Positions 37,708 to 46,400 of a stretch of 63,845 nt of DNA are shown here, in pieces (positions within the stretch are counted from its first letter, which is position 1; every line of letters starts with the position of its first letter). Source of the stretch: Streptomyces avidinii (GTDB taxonomy: Bacteria; Actinomycetota; Actinomycetes; Streptomycetales; Streptomycetaceae); NCBI RefSeq assembly GCF_014650695.1, contig NZ_BMVL01000004.1, forward strand, positions 577,094-640,938, written 5' to 3'. Position numbers and translations under genes: made by a program. The notes under the pieces were generated by a model that saw only the letters and a list, made by a program, of their open reading frames with translations, searched no databases and had not been told where the DNA came from.

Positions 37708-38460
37708 TCAGCTGCGCCTGAGCAGGTACGTGTCCATGATCCAGCCCTTGCGGGCCCGGGCCTCGGTGCGCAGCTCCTCGATGCGGCCGGAGACCTCCGC
37801 GAGCCTGCCCTGGACCAGGATCTCGTCCGGGGTGCCGACGTAGGCTCCCCAGTAGATGTAGAGGTCCTTGTCCAGGTGGGCGGTGAAGGCGTGCCGCGCG
37901 TCCAGCATGACCACCACGTCGTCCACGTCGTCCGGCCAGCCCTCGGCCAGCCGGCGGCCGGTGGTGATCTGGACGGGGCGTCCGACCCGGTTCAGGTTCG
38001 TCCGGTGCCGCGCCAGCAGCGCCGAGATGGAGCTGATGCCGGGTACGACCTCGTGCTCGAAGGGCACCCGGCCGCGCTCCAGCACCTCGTCGAGGATCGC
38101 GAGCGTGGAGTCGTAGAGGGAGGGATCGCCCCAGACCAGGAACGCCCCGGTCTCGCCGTCCGCCAGGTCCTCCGCGATGAACCGCTCGAAGAGCTCGGCC
38201 CGCGCGCTGCGCCAGCCGTCCACCGTCGGGGTGTACTCGGCGGGCGCCCGGTCCCGGTCCGGGTCGCGGCCCTCCACCAGCCGGTGGCCGGGGCGGGCGT
38301 GCGCGTCGAGCATCGCGCGCCGCAGCCCGGTCAGATCCGCCTTCTCCTCGCCCTTCTCCAGGATGAGGAATGCGTCCGCCGCGCCGATCGCCCTGACCGC
38401 CTGGAGGGTCAGATGGTCCGGGTCGCCTGCGCCTATGCCGATCACTGAGAACTTCTTCAC
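37708..38460 (-). CDS. cobF: Precorrin-6A synthase (deacetylating)
   Basis: This 250-residue tetrapyrrole methylase has VIGIGAGDPDHLTLQAVRAI at the N-terminus, LVWGDPSLYDSTLAIL and EVVPGISSISALLARHRTNL in the middle, matching CobF rather than other Cob methylases. It methylates precorrin-5 at C1 with loss of acetate, using SAM, in aerobic cobalamin synthesis. GTG 38460 has no ribosome-binding site and lies 7 nt from a -10-like CACAAT, so the message is probably leaderless. It is divergent from lutA with only 18 bp between start codons. Confidence 0.9.
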   Translation of the reverse strand: MKKFSVIGIGAGDPDHLTLQAVRAIGAADAFLILEKGEEKADLTGLRRAMLDAHARPGHRLVEGRDPDRDRAPAEYTPTVDGWRSARAELFERFIAEDLADGETGAFLVWGDPSLYDSTLAILDEVLERGRVPFEHEVVPGISSISALLARHRTNLNRVGRPVQITTGRRLAEGWPDDVDDVVVMLDARHAFTAHLDKDLYIYWGAYVGTPDEILVQGRLAEVSGRIEELRTEARARKGWIMDTYLLRRS

Positions 38461-38465
38461 CGGGC

Positions 38466-38472
38466 TATTGTG
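38466..38472. promoter_or_regulatory. Overlapping divergent -10 elements serving cobF and lutA
   Basis: TATTGT (38466-38471, plus strand) is 7 nt before the lutA ATG, and the complementary strand reads CACAAT (38472-38467), 6 nt before the cobF GTG. Both start codons fall at the expected transcription start and neither has a ribosome-binding site. A single 7-bp core therefore seems to drive two leaderless transcripts in opposite directions. Confidence 0.5.
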
Positions 38473-38478
38473 CCCATC

Positions 38479-39234
38479 ATGCGAGCCGCCCTGTTCGTCA
38501 CCTGCGTCAATGACGCGCTGTACCCGCGAACCGGCATCGCCGTCGTACGCCTCCTGGAGCGGCTCGGCGTCGACGTGGACTTCCCGGCGGCCCAGAGCTG
38601 CTGCGGGCAGCCGCAGTACAACACCGGCTACCGGTACGAGACCGAACCGCTGCTGCGGCGTACCGCGCGGGCCTTCGACGGCTACCCGTACGTGGTCACC
38701 CCGTCCGGATCCTGCGCCGCGATGATCCGCGAGCACTACCCGCGCATCGGCCGGAAGGCGGCGGAGGAGGGGCGGGGCGGCGAGCTCGCCGCGGCGGCCG
38801 CCTCGCTCGCGCCGCGCGTGTACGAGCTGACCGAGTTCCTGGTGGACGTGCTGGGGGTGACCGACGTCGGCGCGTACTTTCCGCACACCGTCACCTACCA
38901 CCCCTCCTGTCACGGTCTGCGCGCGCTGGGGCTCGGGGACCGGCCGCGGCGGCTGCTGGCCGCGGTCAAGGGCCTCGACCTGGTCGAACTGCCGGGCGCC
39001 GAGGAGTGCTGCGGCTTCGGCGGCACCTTCGCCGTCAAGAACCTGGACGTGTCCACCGCGATGGGCGCCGACAAGATCGCGGCCGCGGCCGGCACCGGCG
39101 CCCGGGTCCTGTGCGGCGCCGACAACTCGTGCCTCGCCCACCTCGACGGCCTGCTGCGCCGCGCGGACAGCCCGATGCGCACCCTGCACCTCGCCGAGAT
39201 CCTGGCCGCGACCGAGGAGGAACCGCTGCCGTGA
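38479..39234 (+). CDS. lutA: Lactate utilization protein LutA, (Fe-S)-binding
   Basis: This 251-residue subunit has two cysteine-rich CCG domains (QSCCGQPQYNTGY with YHPSCHG, and EECCGFGGTF) that bind Fe-S clusters. With LutB and LutC it oxidises L-lactate to pyruvate in the cytoplasm. The ATG at 38479 is preferred over an in-frame GTG at 38470 because the latter overlaps the -10 element. It is the first gene of lutABC, overlapping lutB (GTGA). Confidence 0.9.
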   Translation: MRAALFVTCVNDALYPRTGIAVVRLLERLGVDVDFPAAQSCCGQPQYNTGYRYETEPLLRRTARAFDGYPYVVTPSGSCAAMIREHYPRIGRKAAEEGRGGELAAAAASLAPRVYELTEFLVDVLGVTDVGAYFPHTVTYHPSCHGLRALGLGDRPRRLLAAVKGLDLVELPGAEECCGFGGTFAVKNLDVSTAMGADKIAAAAGTGARVLCGADNSCLAHLDGLLRRADSPMRTLHLAEILAATEEEPLP

Positions 39235-40721
39235 CCGGTACCCACCTGGGCATGCCCGCCTTCCCCGCCGTCGCGCCCGCCTTCCCCGCCGCCGCGCGGG
39301 AGGCCGTACGGGACGAGGTGCTGCGCGCCAACCTGCGGCACGCCACGCACACCATCCGCGACAAACGCCGGCGGGCCGTCGCCGAGCTGGCGGACTGGGA
39401 CCGCCTGCGTGCCGCGGGCAAGGCGGTCAAGGACCACACCCTCCGCCATCTCGACCGCTACCTGCTGCAGTTGGATGCGGCGGTCACCGCCGCCGGCGGC
39501 ACCGTCCACTGGGCCGCCGACGCCGACGAGGCCAACCGGATCGTCACGGACCTGGTCCGCGCGACCGGCGAGCGCGAGGTCGTCAAGGTCAAGTCCATGG
39601 CCACGCAGGAGATCGGACTCAACGAGGCCCTGGAGGAAGCCGGGATCGCCGCCTACGAGACCGACCTCGCCGAGCTCATCGTGCAGCTCGGCCACGACCG
39701 GCCGTCCCACATCCTGGTCCCGGCCATCCACCGCAACCGGGCCGAGATCCGCGACATCTTCCGTGCGGAGATGGGCGGTTGGGGCCGGCCGGCGCCCGAA
39801 CCGCTCGGCGACGATCCACGGGAACTGGCCGAGGCGGCGCGCCTGCACCTGCGCGAGAAGTTCCTGCGCGCCAAGGTCGCGGTGTCCGGAGCCAACTTCA
39901 TGGTCGCCGAGACCGGCACCATGGTCGTCTTCGAGTCCGAGGGGAACGGCCGGATGTGCCTGACCCTGCCCGAGACCCTGATCTCGGTCGTGGGCATCGA
40001 GAAGGTCGTCCCGACCTTCCGCGACCTGGAGATCTTCCTCCAGACCCTGCCGCGCTCCTCCACGGCCGAGCGGATGAACCCGTACACGACGATGTGGACC
40101 GGCACGACGGACGGCGACGGCCCCTCCGCCTTCCACCTCGTCCTCCTCGACAACGGCCGTACCGACACCCTCGCCGACCCGACCGGCCGGCAGGCCCTGC
40201 GCTGCATCCGCTGCTCCGCCTGCCTCAACGTCTGCCCCGTCTACGAACGCGCCGGCGGCCACGCCTACGGCTCCGTCTACCCCGGGCCGATCGGCGCGAT
40301 CCTCAGCCCCCAACTCCGCGGCACCGGTAGCGCGATCGACGCCTCGCTGCCCTACGCGTCCACCCTGTGCGGGGCCTGCTACGAGGTCTGCCCGGTCGCC
40401 ATCGACATCCCCGAGGTCCTCGTCCACCTCCGCGAACGGGTGGCCCAGGGCGGCCCCGTGACCCGCGGCGGCGTCCGCGTCACGCTCCGCCCCGCGGACG
40501 GCCGCACCGCCGAACGGGCCGCCATGCGCGCCGCCCGGCTGCTCCTGGACCGCCCCGGGGCCCTGCGCGCCGCGGAGCGGCTGCTGGCACGGGCCCGGCG
40601 CCTGGCGCCCCGTACGCTCCCCGGAGCCGGGCGGGGCTGGACCGACAGCCGCGAACTTCCCACCGTGGCCGCGGAGTCCTTCCGCGACTGGTGGGCCCGG
40701 GAACGGAGCGACCCGCGATGA
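39231..40721 (+). CDS. lutB: Lactate utilization iron-sulfur protein LutB
   Basis: This 496-residue protein has a large LUD domain (residues 60-300, with TGTMVVFESEGNGRMCLTLPE). Two 4Fe-4S motifs follow, CIRCSACLNVCPVY and CGACYEVCPVAID, and then a helical tail. It is the electron-transferring subunit of the lactate oxidation complex. GTG 39231 overlaps the lutA stop, and the gene overlaps lutC (ATGA). Confidence 0.93.
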   Translation: MTGTHLGMPAFPAVAPAFPAAAREAVRDEVLRANLRHATHTIRDKRRRAVAELADWDRLRAAGKAVKDHTLRHLDRYLLQLDAAVTAAGGTVHWAADADEANRIVTDLVRATGEREVVKVKSMATQEIGLNEALEEAGIAAYETDLAELIVQLGHDRPSHILVPAIHRNRAEIRDIFRAEMGGWGRPAPEPLGDDPRELAEAARLHLREKFLRAKVAVSGANFMVAETGTMVVFESEGNGRMCLTLPETLISVVGIEKVVPTFRDLEIFLQTLPRSSTAERMNPYTTMWTGTTDGDGPSAFHLVLLDNGRTDTLADPTGRQALRCIRCSACLNVCPVYERAGGHAYGSVYPGPIGAILSPQLRGTGSAIDASLPYASTLCGACYEVCPVAIDIPEVLVHLRERVAQGGPVTRGGVRVTLRPADGRTAERAAMRAARLLLDRPGALRAAERLLARARRLAPRTLPGAGRGWTDSRELPTVAAESFRDWWARERSDPR

Positions 40722-41350
40722 GCAGCAAGGACCGCATCCTGGGCCGGATCCGCCGGGCACTGCGCGACGACGCCCCCGCGGTGGAGGTCCCCCGCGACTA
40801 CCTCCACGCCCACGGCTCCCGCACCCCGGCGGAGCGGGTGGACCTGCTGGCCGCCCACCTCGCCGAGTACCGCGCCGTGGTCCATCGCACGGACGAGGCG
40901 GGCCTGCCCCCGCTGATCGCGCGGCTCCTCGCCGAACGGGGCGCCCGGTCGGTGCTCGTCCCGCCGGGCCTGCCCCCGCACTGGCTCCCGGCCGGCGGCC
41001 CCACCAGCGTCCCGGACCGGGCGGGATCCACCCCCGCCGAACTGGACCGGGTCGACAGCGTGCTCACCGGCTGCGCCCTGGCCGTCGCCGAGACCGGCAC
41101 GATCGTCCTGGACGGCGGCCCGGACCAGGGCCGGCGGCGCATCACCCTGATCCCGGACCACCACATCTGCGTGGTCCGCGTCCCGGACCAGGTGGTGGAC
41201 TCCGTACCGCAGGCCCTGCCGCTCCTCGACCCGACCCGCCCGCTGACCTGGATCTCGGGCCCCTCCGCCACCAGCGACATCGAACTGGACCGGGTGGAGG
41301 GGGTGCACGGCCCCCGCACCCTGGAGGTGGTCCTCCTGGGCACACAATGA
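40718..41350 (+). CDS. lutC: Lactate utilization protein LutC
   Basis: This 210-residue LUD-domain protein starts SSKDRILGRIRRAL and contains LAVAETGTIVLDGG and the ITLIPDHHICVV strand typical of LutC. It is the third subunit of the lactate oxidase complex. The ATG overlaps the lutB stop. Confidence 0.92.
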   Translation: MSSKDRILGRIRRALRDDAPAVEVPRDYLHAHGSRTPAERVDLLAAHLAEYRAVVHRTDEAGLPPLIARLLAERGARSVLVPPGLPPHWLPAGGPTSVPDRAGSTPAELDRVDSVLTGCALAVAETGTIVLDGGPDQGRRRITLIPDHHICVVRVPDQVVDSVPQALPLLDPTRPLTWISGPSATSDIELDRVEGVHGPRTLEVVLLGTQ

Positions 41351-41354
41351 GGGC

Positions 41355-41750
41355 ATGCCATCCCACATCGCCCTCACGGCACTCCTCGTCCGTGACTACG
41401 ACGAGGCCATCGACTTCTACACGCGCGCCCTCGGTTTCGACCTCGCCGAGGACAACGCCCGCCCGGACGGCTCCCGCTGGGTCGTGGTCCGCCCGCCCGG
41501 CGCCACCGAATCCGCCCTCCTGCTGGCCCGCGCCAAGGACGAGGCCCAGCGCTCCCGGGTCGGCGACCAGACGGGCGGCCGCGTCGGCCACTTCCTGTAC
41601 ACCGACGACTTCGCCCGCGACCACGCCCGGATGACCGCCGAGGGCGTCCACTTCCTGGAGGAGCCGCGCCACGAGCCGTACGGCTCCGTCGCCGTGTTCG
41701 AAGACCTGTACGGCAACCGCTGGGACCTGCTACAGCCCGCCGCGGGCTAG
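41355..41750 (+). CDS. VOC-family (glyoxalase/dioxygenase-fold) protein
   Basis: This 131-residue protein has paired beta-alpha-beta-beta-beta modules: ALTALLVRDYDEAIDFYTRALGFDLAED and a C-terminal GSVAVFEDLYGNRWDLLQP with the metal-ligand Glu position. Function could be glyoxalase, dioxygenase or antibiotic binding; the sequence does not tell. It starts 5 bp after lutC and may be in the same transcript. Its end overlaps the convergent DUF309 gene by 21 bp. Confidence 0.87.
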   Translation: MPSHIALTALLVRDYDEAIDFYTRALGFDLAEDNARPDGSRWVVVRPPGATESALLLARAKDEAQRSRVGDQTGGRVGHFLYTDDFARDHARMTAEGVHFLEEPRHEPYGSVAVFEDLYGNRWDLLQPAAG

Positions 41751-42212
41751 CCGGGGAGCCTCCCGTACGGGGTCGACCGGCGGGCCGCCGGCCTCGACCC
41801 GGCCGGCCAGCTCCCCGGCCCACCGCACCAGGCCGGGCACGTCGACCCCGTACGGACCCCCGTCCAGCCCCTCGATGGCGGCAGCCCCTCGCCGCAGCAG
41901 CCGGGCCCCGCCGACCGCGTTGCCGCGCGCGGCGTGCGTCAAGCCGACGGCGAGCTGCGCGAGCCCCCTCCAGAGCGGCGCCGCCGCCGCGGGCCCGGAC
42001 TTCCAGGCGTCCTCGAACACCTCGTGCGCGTGGAACGGCATCCCGGCATCCAGCAACCGCTGCGCCTCGCGCACGGTCTCCCCGGCCGACCGCACCACCC
42101 CCTCGGGCTGCCGCTCCACGCCGGCCGCCCCGTACGCCAGCGGCCGCCCCAAACCGTCCCGCGGCCGCGCACTCCGCGCCCGCCCGTCAAGGTCCCGATC
42201 CCGTGCGTTCAC
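41730..42212 (-). CDS. DUF309 protein
   Basis: This roughly 160-residue helical protein has AGMPFHAHEVFEDAWKSGP, the DUF309 signature with conserved HxxxE pattern, and later LWRGLAQLAVGLTHAARGN. The function of the family is unknown. Two adjacent GTG codons (42215, 42212) follow a GGGAGGGAGGA ribosome-binding site; either may be the start. Confidence 0.8.
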   Translation of the reverse strand: MNARDRDLDGRARSARPRDGLGRPLAYGAAGVERQPEGVVRSAGETVREAQRLLDAGMPFHAHEVFEDAWKSGPAAAAPLWRGLAQLAVGLTHAARGNAVGGARLLRRGAAAIEGLDGGPYGVDVPGLVRWAGELAGRVEAGGPPVDPVREAPRLARGGL

Positions 42213-42320
42213 CACCCCATCCTCCCTCCCGTCGATTACCGGTGCATGCACACCCCTCTGCGTGGGGTAATGTTCTGCATGTGCCGCCGAGCACGGGGAA
42301 ACCCCAGGTCGCAGGCACAA

Positions 42321-42392
<72 letters not shown>

Positions 42393-42394
<2 letters not shown>

Positions 42395-42450
42395 CTCGAA
42401 AGAGTCGTACACGAAGGGGCTGTTTCGGAGGAATCCGAAACAGCCCCTTC
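42393..42450 (+). terminator. tRNA-Pro copy 2 trailer: GNRA mini-hairpin plus terminator
   Basis: GACTC/GAGTC pairs around GAAA (42393-42406), then a 16-bp perfect stem starting GAAGGGGCTGTTTCGG with loop AGGAAT (42413-42450). Relative to copy 1 the stem differs at several positions with paired compensating changes, supporting the structure. Confidence 0.82.
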
Positions 42451-42577
42451 ATCGTTTCCAGGTCCGCTGGTGAGGGCTGCGTGGCCCGGCGGCAACCGCG
42501 TGTGGAGCACGGCATCGTGGCTTGATCCGATCGGCGCCCCCTCTGTGAGCACAGTCAAAGCAGGAGATCGCGCTGTG

Positions 42578-42606
42578 TTGTCGCCGGTCATCAGGGAGGC
42601 AATACT
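42578..42606 (+). promoter_or_regulatory. Candidate promoter of the methyltransferase-like gene
   Basis: TTGTCG (42578-42583) and AATACT (42601-42606) are 17 bp apart. The start codon lies 52 bp after the -10. Confidence 0.5.
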
Positions 42607-42658
42607 GTGAGCGCGGCAGCCCCCGCCGTTGCGGAATCCAATCTTCAAGGAAGGTTCC

Positions 42659-44671
42659 ATGGCCGAGCACGACGAACCGGTGACGTTGACACTGGCCGGA
42701 ATTGCGCGGCTCGCGGGTGTGGGGCGGGCTGCCGTGAGCAACTGGCGGCGCCGGCACGATGATTTCCCGACTCCGGTGGGAGGCAGTGATGCGAGCCCGC
42801 AGTTCTCTCTCGATGACGTCGAGGCATGGCTGATCCGCAACGGCAAGGTGGACGAGTCGTCCGCCGGCTGGGAGCGGCTGTGGCCGAGGATCGAAGACCT
42901 GGGTGACAAGGACCGGATGGGCCTGGTCGTGGCCGCGGTCGGGGAGCGGCTCGCCGGGGTGGACGTTCCGGATGCGGTGGCCCCTTCCCGTCTCACTGCA
43001 GGTGAACGCGCACTGGTGGAGGAGGCGCTGCGTCTGGCGTCCCGAGACGGGTCGTCAGCAGGATTCGGCGAACTCCTGGAACGCTGGCTCTCCACCCATG
43101 TGAGACAGGTCGTGGTCACCCCGTCCCGGCTCGGCGACACGATGGCGGCCGTCGCCGCGGAGCTGCGCGGAGACGCGGGCGTGGGACACGTCGTGGACCC
43201 GGCCTGCGGTGTGGGTGGTTTGCTCTCGGCAGCCGTGCGCCGTTGGGGTACGCGGCCGGGGATGCTGCTCACCGGGGTCGAGGCCGACCCCGTCCTCGCC
43301 GGTCTCGCGCGGGCCCGCCTGGCTCTGGAGCTGCCCCGACCGGGTAGTGAAGTCGTCCCTGCCGACACTTTGCGGTGCCCGCCCCGTCTGAGGGCGCCAG
43401 CCGATGTGGTGCTCTGCACCCCCCCGTCGAACGAGCGTGAATGGGGGCACAGCGAGCTGGCCACAGATCGACGGTGGCAGTTCGGGCAACCGCCGCGTAC
43501 CGAGTCCGAATTGGCCTGGGTGCAGCACATCCTCTCCGACCTTGGTGAGGGCGGGGTGGCCGTGGTGCTGCTTCCTCCGGCCGTGGCGTCACGCCGTGCG
43601 GGTCGGCGCATCAGGGCTGCCCTGCTCAGGGCCGGCGCAGTGCGGGGAGTCGTGGCCCTGCCCGTCGGTGCGGCTTCCCCCTACGGAGTGGGCCTGCATC
43701 TGTGGCTCCTGGCGGCTCCGCCGGCACGGGGCACGGATGCCCCGGTGGTCTTCGTCGACGCGGCGGACTGCCGGACCACTTCGACCGGTGGCCGCTCGGC
43801 ACTCATCGACTGGGATGTGGTTCTGGAGCGCTGCCTGGCCGCGCTGCGGGGTGACGACGCCGAGCGGACGGCCCGCGTGCCGCTGGTCGAGCTGCTTGGA
43901 GACGAAACCGATCTGACGCCCGCGCGACAGGTCCCGGCCGAGCGCGAGGTCTCGGCCGTCGACCTGCGCCGGATGTGGACCGAGTTCGACTCGGCGGTCG
44001 CGAAGCTGAAGGACGTGGACGTGTCACTGCGCCCGCTCACAGGAGCCGACGCGGCACAGGAGCCGCTGTCCGTGACCGTGGCGGAGCTGGAGCGAAGCGG
44101 CGCGGTGGCCGTCACCCCCGGAATCGCTCCAACGCCGGACGAGGTGCAAAGAGGGCGTCTGAAGCCACGGGAGGGGGTGGTGGAGCTCCTCTCCGCTCCG
44201 ACTCAGGCCGCGGAAGGTGCCAGGGACCACGAGTGGTTGGACGCGGATGCCGCGTACCGGCTGGAATGTGAAGGAAAGGCTGTTCTCACGCGGTTCGGTG
44301 ACGTGGTCGTGGTCGTTACCCCGTTCGGATTCGATGCCTGGGTCGAGACGGGCGCTCCTCGTCTCCTTGGTCCTCATCTGTACCGCCTGAGGGGTGCGCC
44401 GGACCTGTTGAACCCCTTCTTCCTCGCGGCGTGCCTCCGGGTTCCGGCCAACGCACGCCGGGCAGGAACCCACGCGTCGGTCTCCTCGCGCATCGACGTG
44501 CGGCGACTGCGGGTGCTGCGGCTGCCGTTGGAGGAGCAGCAGACGCTCGGCGACGTGCACCGTCGACTGGAATCCTTCGAGAAGAGCCTCGCAGAGCTCG
44601 GCGTGGTGGGCGGCCGGCTGAGCGGGGCCCTCGCCGGGCTGCTGGCGGGCGGGCGTCTACGCCTTCCGTGA
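42659..44671 (+). CDS. N6-adenine methyltransferase-like protein with degenerate catalytic motif and specificity-subunit-like tail
   Basis: This 670-residue protein has four recognisable parts. An N-terminal MerR/excisionase-type helix-turn-helix (LAGIARLAGVGRAAVSNWRRR) covers residues 8-40. HVVDPACGVGGLLSAAV (about 179) is the SAM-binding motif I of HsdM-type enzymes. LCTPPSNE (253-259) occupies motif IV, where active enzymes have NPPF/Y, so the catalytic Asn and aromatic residue are lost. The C-terminal 200 residues, ending LRVLRLPLEEQQTLGDVHRRLESFEKSLAEL, resemble a type I specificity subunit half. It may recognise DNA without methylating it. ATG 42659 follows AAGGAAGG. It is convergent with the kinase gene. 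Confidence 0.75.
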   Translation: MAEHDEPVTLTLAGIARLAGVGRAAVSNWRRRHDDFPTPVGGSDASPQFSLDDVEAWLIRNGKVDESSAGWERLWPRIEDLGDKDRMGLVVAAVGERLAGVDVPDAVAPSRLTAGERALVEEALRLASRDGSSAGFGELLERWLSTHVRQVVVTPSRLGDTMAAVAAELRGDAGVGHVVDPACGVGGLLSAAVRRWGTRPGMLLTGVEADPVLAGLARARLALELPRPGSEVVPADTLRCPPRLRAPADVVLCTPPSNEREWGHSELATDRRWQFGQPPRTESELAWVQHILSDLGEGGVAVVLLPPAVASRRAGRRIRAALLRAGAVRGVVALPVGAASPYGVGLHLWLLAAPPARGTDAPVVFVDAADCRTTSTGGRSALIDWDVVLERCLAALRGDDAERTARVPLVELLGDETDLTPARQVPAEREVSAVDLRRMWTEFDSAVAKLKDVDVSLRPLTGADAAQEPLSVTVAELERSGAVAVTPGIAPTPDEVQRGRLKPREGVVELLSAPTQAAEGARDHEWLDADAAYRLECEGKAVLTRFGDVVVVVTPFGFDAWVETGAPRLLGPHLYRLRGAPDLLNPFFLAACLRVPANARRAGTHASVSSRIDVRRLRVLRLPLEEQQTLGDVHRRLESFEKSLAELGVVGGRLSGALAGLLAGGRLRLP

Positions 44672-44672
44672 A

Positions 44673-44696
44673 GCCGGCGGGCGCGGACGCCCACCG
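44673..44696. terminator. Bidirectional terminator between MTase-like and kinase genes
   Basis: CCGGCGGGCG pairs with CGCCCACCGG across a CGGA loop with one mismatch, filling the 39-bp gap between the two convergent stop codons. Confidence 0.6.
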
Positions 44697-44710
44697 GCCC
44701 CCGGTAGGGT

Positions 44711-46240
44711 TCAGAGGGTGCGCAGCCAGCCGGACCAGTGGGTCACCGTGTCCGGATCTGCGTCCCCTCGTTCGTCGAGGTCCGCGCCGAGTTCGACGCA
44801 GCGTTCCACCAGTTCGGCAGGGGCGGTCCGGCCCATGGTGACGAGGTCGCGGCACACTTCGACCCAGGCATCGAGCACCGCGGCGCCCTGTCCTTCCTCG
44901 GAGAGCCGGCACTCCGCCGCTCCGAGACGCGCCGCCAGGGCGGTCGGGAACAGCTGGGACCCGTGGGAGACCGTTGCCGTGAGCCGCTCGACGGTGCGGT
45001 AGCGGGAACCGGCCGTCATTATGTCCCCGATGATGCGGGCGCCGTTCGCGCACGTCAGAACCGCCTCCAGTGCCTCGAGGTCGTCCTCGCCCCACTTGCG
45101 GCGGGCTCGGTCGAGGAGGGTTGCGAGGTGGCGCGTGTGGTCCCCGGGCTCGCCCCGGCGCACTTCCTCCGCTGCCGCGTCCAGGGTGGAGCGCAACTCG
45201 GAACGCGTCAGCTGTCCGGGCGCCTGCCTTCGCACGGAGGGCCGGGCCGATGTGCGGGTCTGTGCGGCGGGCACGGTGAGGGCGGCGGCCGCGCCTCCCT
45301 CCCGGAAGGGCAGAGTGGGATCGGGCGACAGGAGCGGGGTCGGCGGCAGCGTTCCGAACCGGGGCAGGCTGGGCGCGAGCACCTCCGCCACCTCGTGCGC
45401 GGTCGGCCGCAGGGACGGGTTCTTGTCGAGCATCCGGGCCACCAGGTCGTCCACTTCCGGGGGCACACCCTCGGGCACGAGGTCGGACAGCCGGGGAGCG
45501 GTGTCCTCGCAGTGCTGCCGCTCCAGAGTGTAGCCGACGCCGTCGCTCTCGAACACCAGTCGGCCGGTGACGAGTTGGAAGAAGGTGCACGCCGCCCCGT
45601 ACAGGTCGGCAGCAGGTCCGGGGTTCCGTTCACCCTGGATGATCTCGGGAGCCTTGTATCCGGAGCTGCCGGGCGTGCGGCCGCCTTCGGTGTGCCGGGT
45701 CGCCCCCGGCGTGAGCGGGAGGGCGATGCCGAAGTCGACGAGGAAGACCTCACCCTTCTCGCTGAGCAGGATGTTCAGCGGCTTGACGTCCCGGTGTACG
45801 ACATCGCACGCGTGGACCCGGGTGAGGATCTGTACGAGCTGGAAGAGGACGCAGACCGAGGCGGTGAACGACGGGCGGTTGGCCCGCAGGAACCGGTAGA
45901 GGTCCATGCCGTCCACGAATTCCGTGACGAGGTAGGGGCGGGGGCCGGTCAATTCCTGGGCGATGTGGGCGGGTACGCCCCGGCCGCCCAGACGGAGGTG
46001 CATGTCGCACTCCCGGGAGAAGCGCCGGAGGTCTCCCGCGTTGGGCCTGCGGCGGATCGTGGCGCCGCTTTCGTCCTGCCCGCTCGGTGAGAGGAACTTC
46101 ACCGCCACCACAGTCGAGTCGAACAGGTCGACGCCGCGGTAGACCTCGCCCATCCCGCCGCTCCGAGGCCCTCCGGAGATCTCGAACCTGTCGCCCAGCA
46201 GCCATGACGACTGATCCGCCGGTACGTCCATCGGCCGCAC
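44711..46240 (-). CDS. Soluble Ser/Thr protein kinase of the defence island
   Basis: This 509-residue Hanks-type kinase has a slightly altered glycine loop (GGPRSGGMGEVYRG), VAVKFL with the ATP Lys, the catalytic loop VVHRDVKPLNIL, VDFGIAL and YKAPEII. The kinase domain ends near residue 300. A Pro/Thr linker and a helical C-terminal domain of about 170 residues, without a membrane segment, follow; the latter is not recognised. GTG 46240 sits after GAGGAGG, with ATG 46231 as the alternative. It is divergent from the nuclease/helicase/PIWI operon across 160 bp. Kinases act in BREX/Pgl-type phage defence, so a sensing or switching role here is plausible but unproven. Confidence 0.88.
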   Translation of the reverse strand: MRPMDVPADQSSWLLGDRFEISGGPRSGGMGEVYRGVDLFDSTVVAVKFLSPSGQDESGATIRRRPNAGDLRRFSRECDMHLRLGGRGVPAHIAQELTGPRPYLVTEFVDGMDLYRFLRANRPSFTASVCVLFQLVQILTRVHACDVVHRDVKPLNILLSEKGEVFLVDFGIALPLTPGATRHTEGGRTPGSSGYKAPEIIQGERNPGPAADLYGAACTFFQLVTGRLVFESDGVGYTLERQHCEDTAPRLSDLVPEGVPPEVDDLVARMLDKNPSLRPTAHEVAEVLAPSLPRFGTLPPTPLLSPDPTLPFREGGAAAALTVPAAQTRTSARPSVRRQAPGQLTRSELRSTLDAAAEEVRRGEPGDHTRHLATLLDRARRKWGEDDLEALEAVLTCANGARIIGDIMTAGSRYRTVERLTATVSHGSQLFPTALAARLGAAECRLSEEGQGAAVLDAWVEVCRDLVTMGRTAPAELVERCVELGADLDERGDADPDTVTHWSGWLRTL

Positions 46241-46400
46241 GTCTCCTCCTCGGTGCCAGTGCGGTGACGCATGCGAGCGATGCGCCTGTCCGGAAGCAAG
46301 AGTATAGACGTGTGGCGGGAGAGTTCACGAGATTGGGACTTGACTGTGTTCACAACATGCAAGACTCTTCTCGTGTCCATCCTTACGGGAGGAGTCCGCT
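46241..46400. promoter_or_regulatory. Divergent promoter region, kinase versus pPIWI-RE operon
   Basis: On the minus strand TATACT (46306-46301) with GTGAAC 16 nt upstream is a fair kinase promoter. On the plus strand TTGACT near 46339 with an AAGACT-like -10 around 46361 could drive the operon. The region is AT-richer than its surroundings. Confidence 0.45.
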
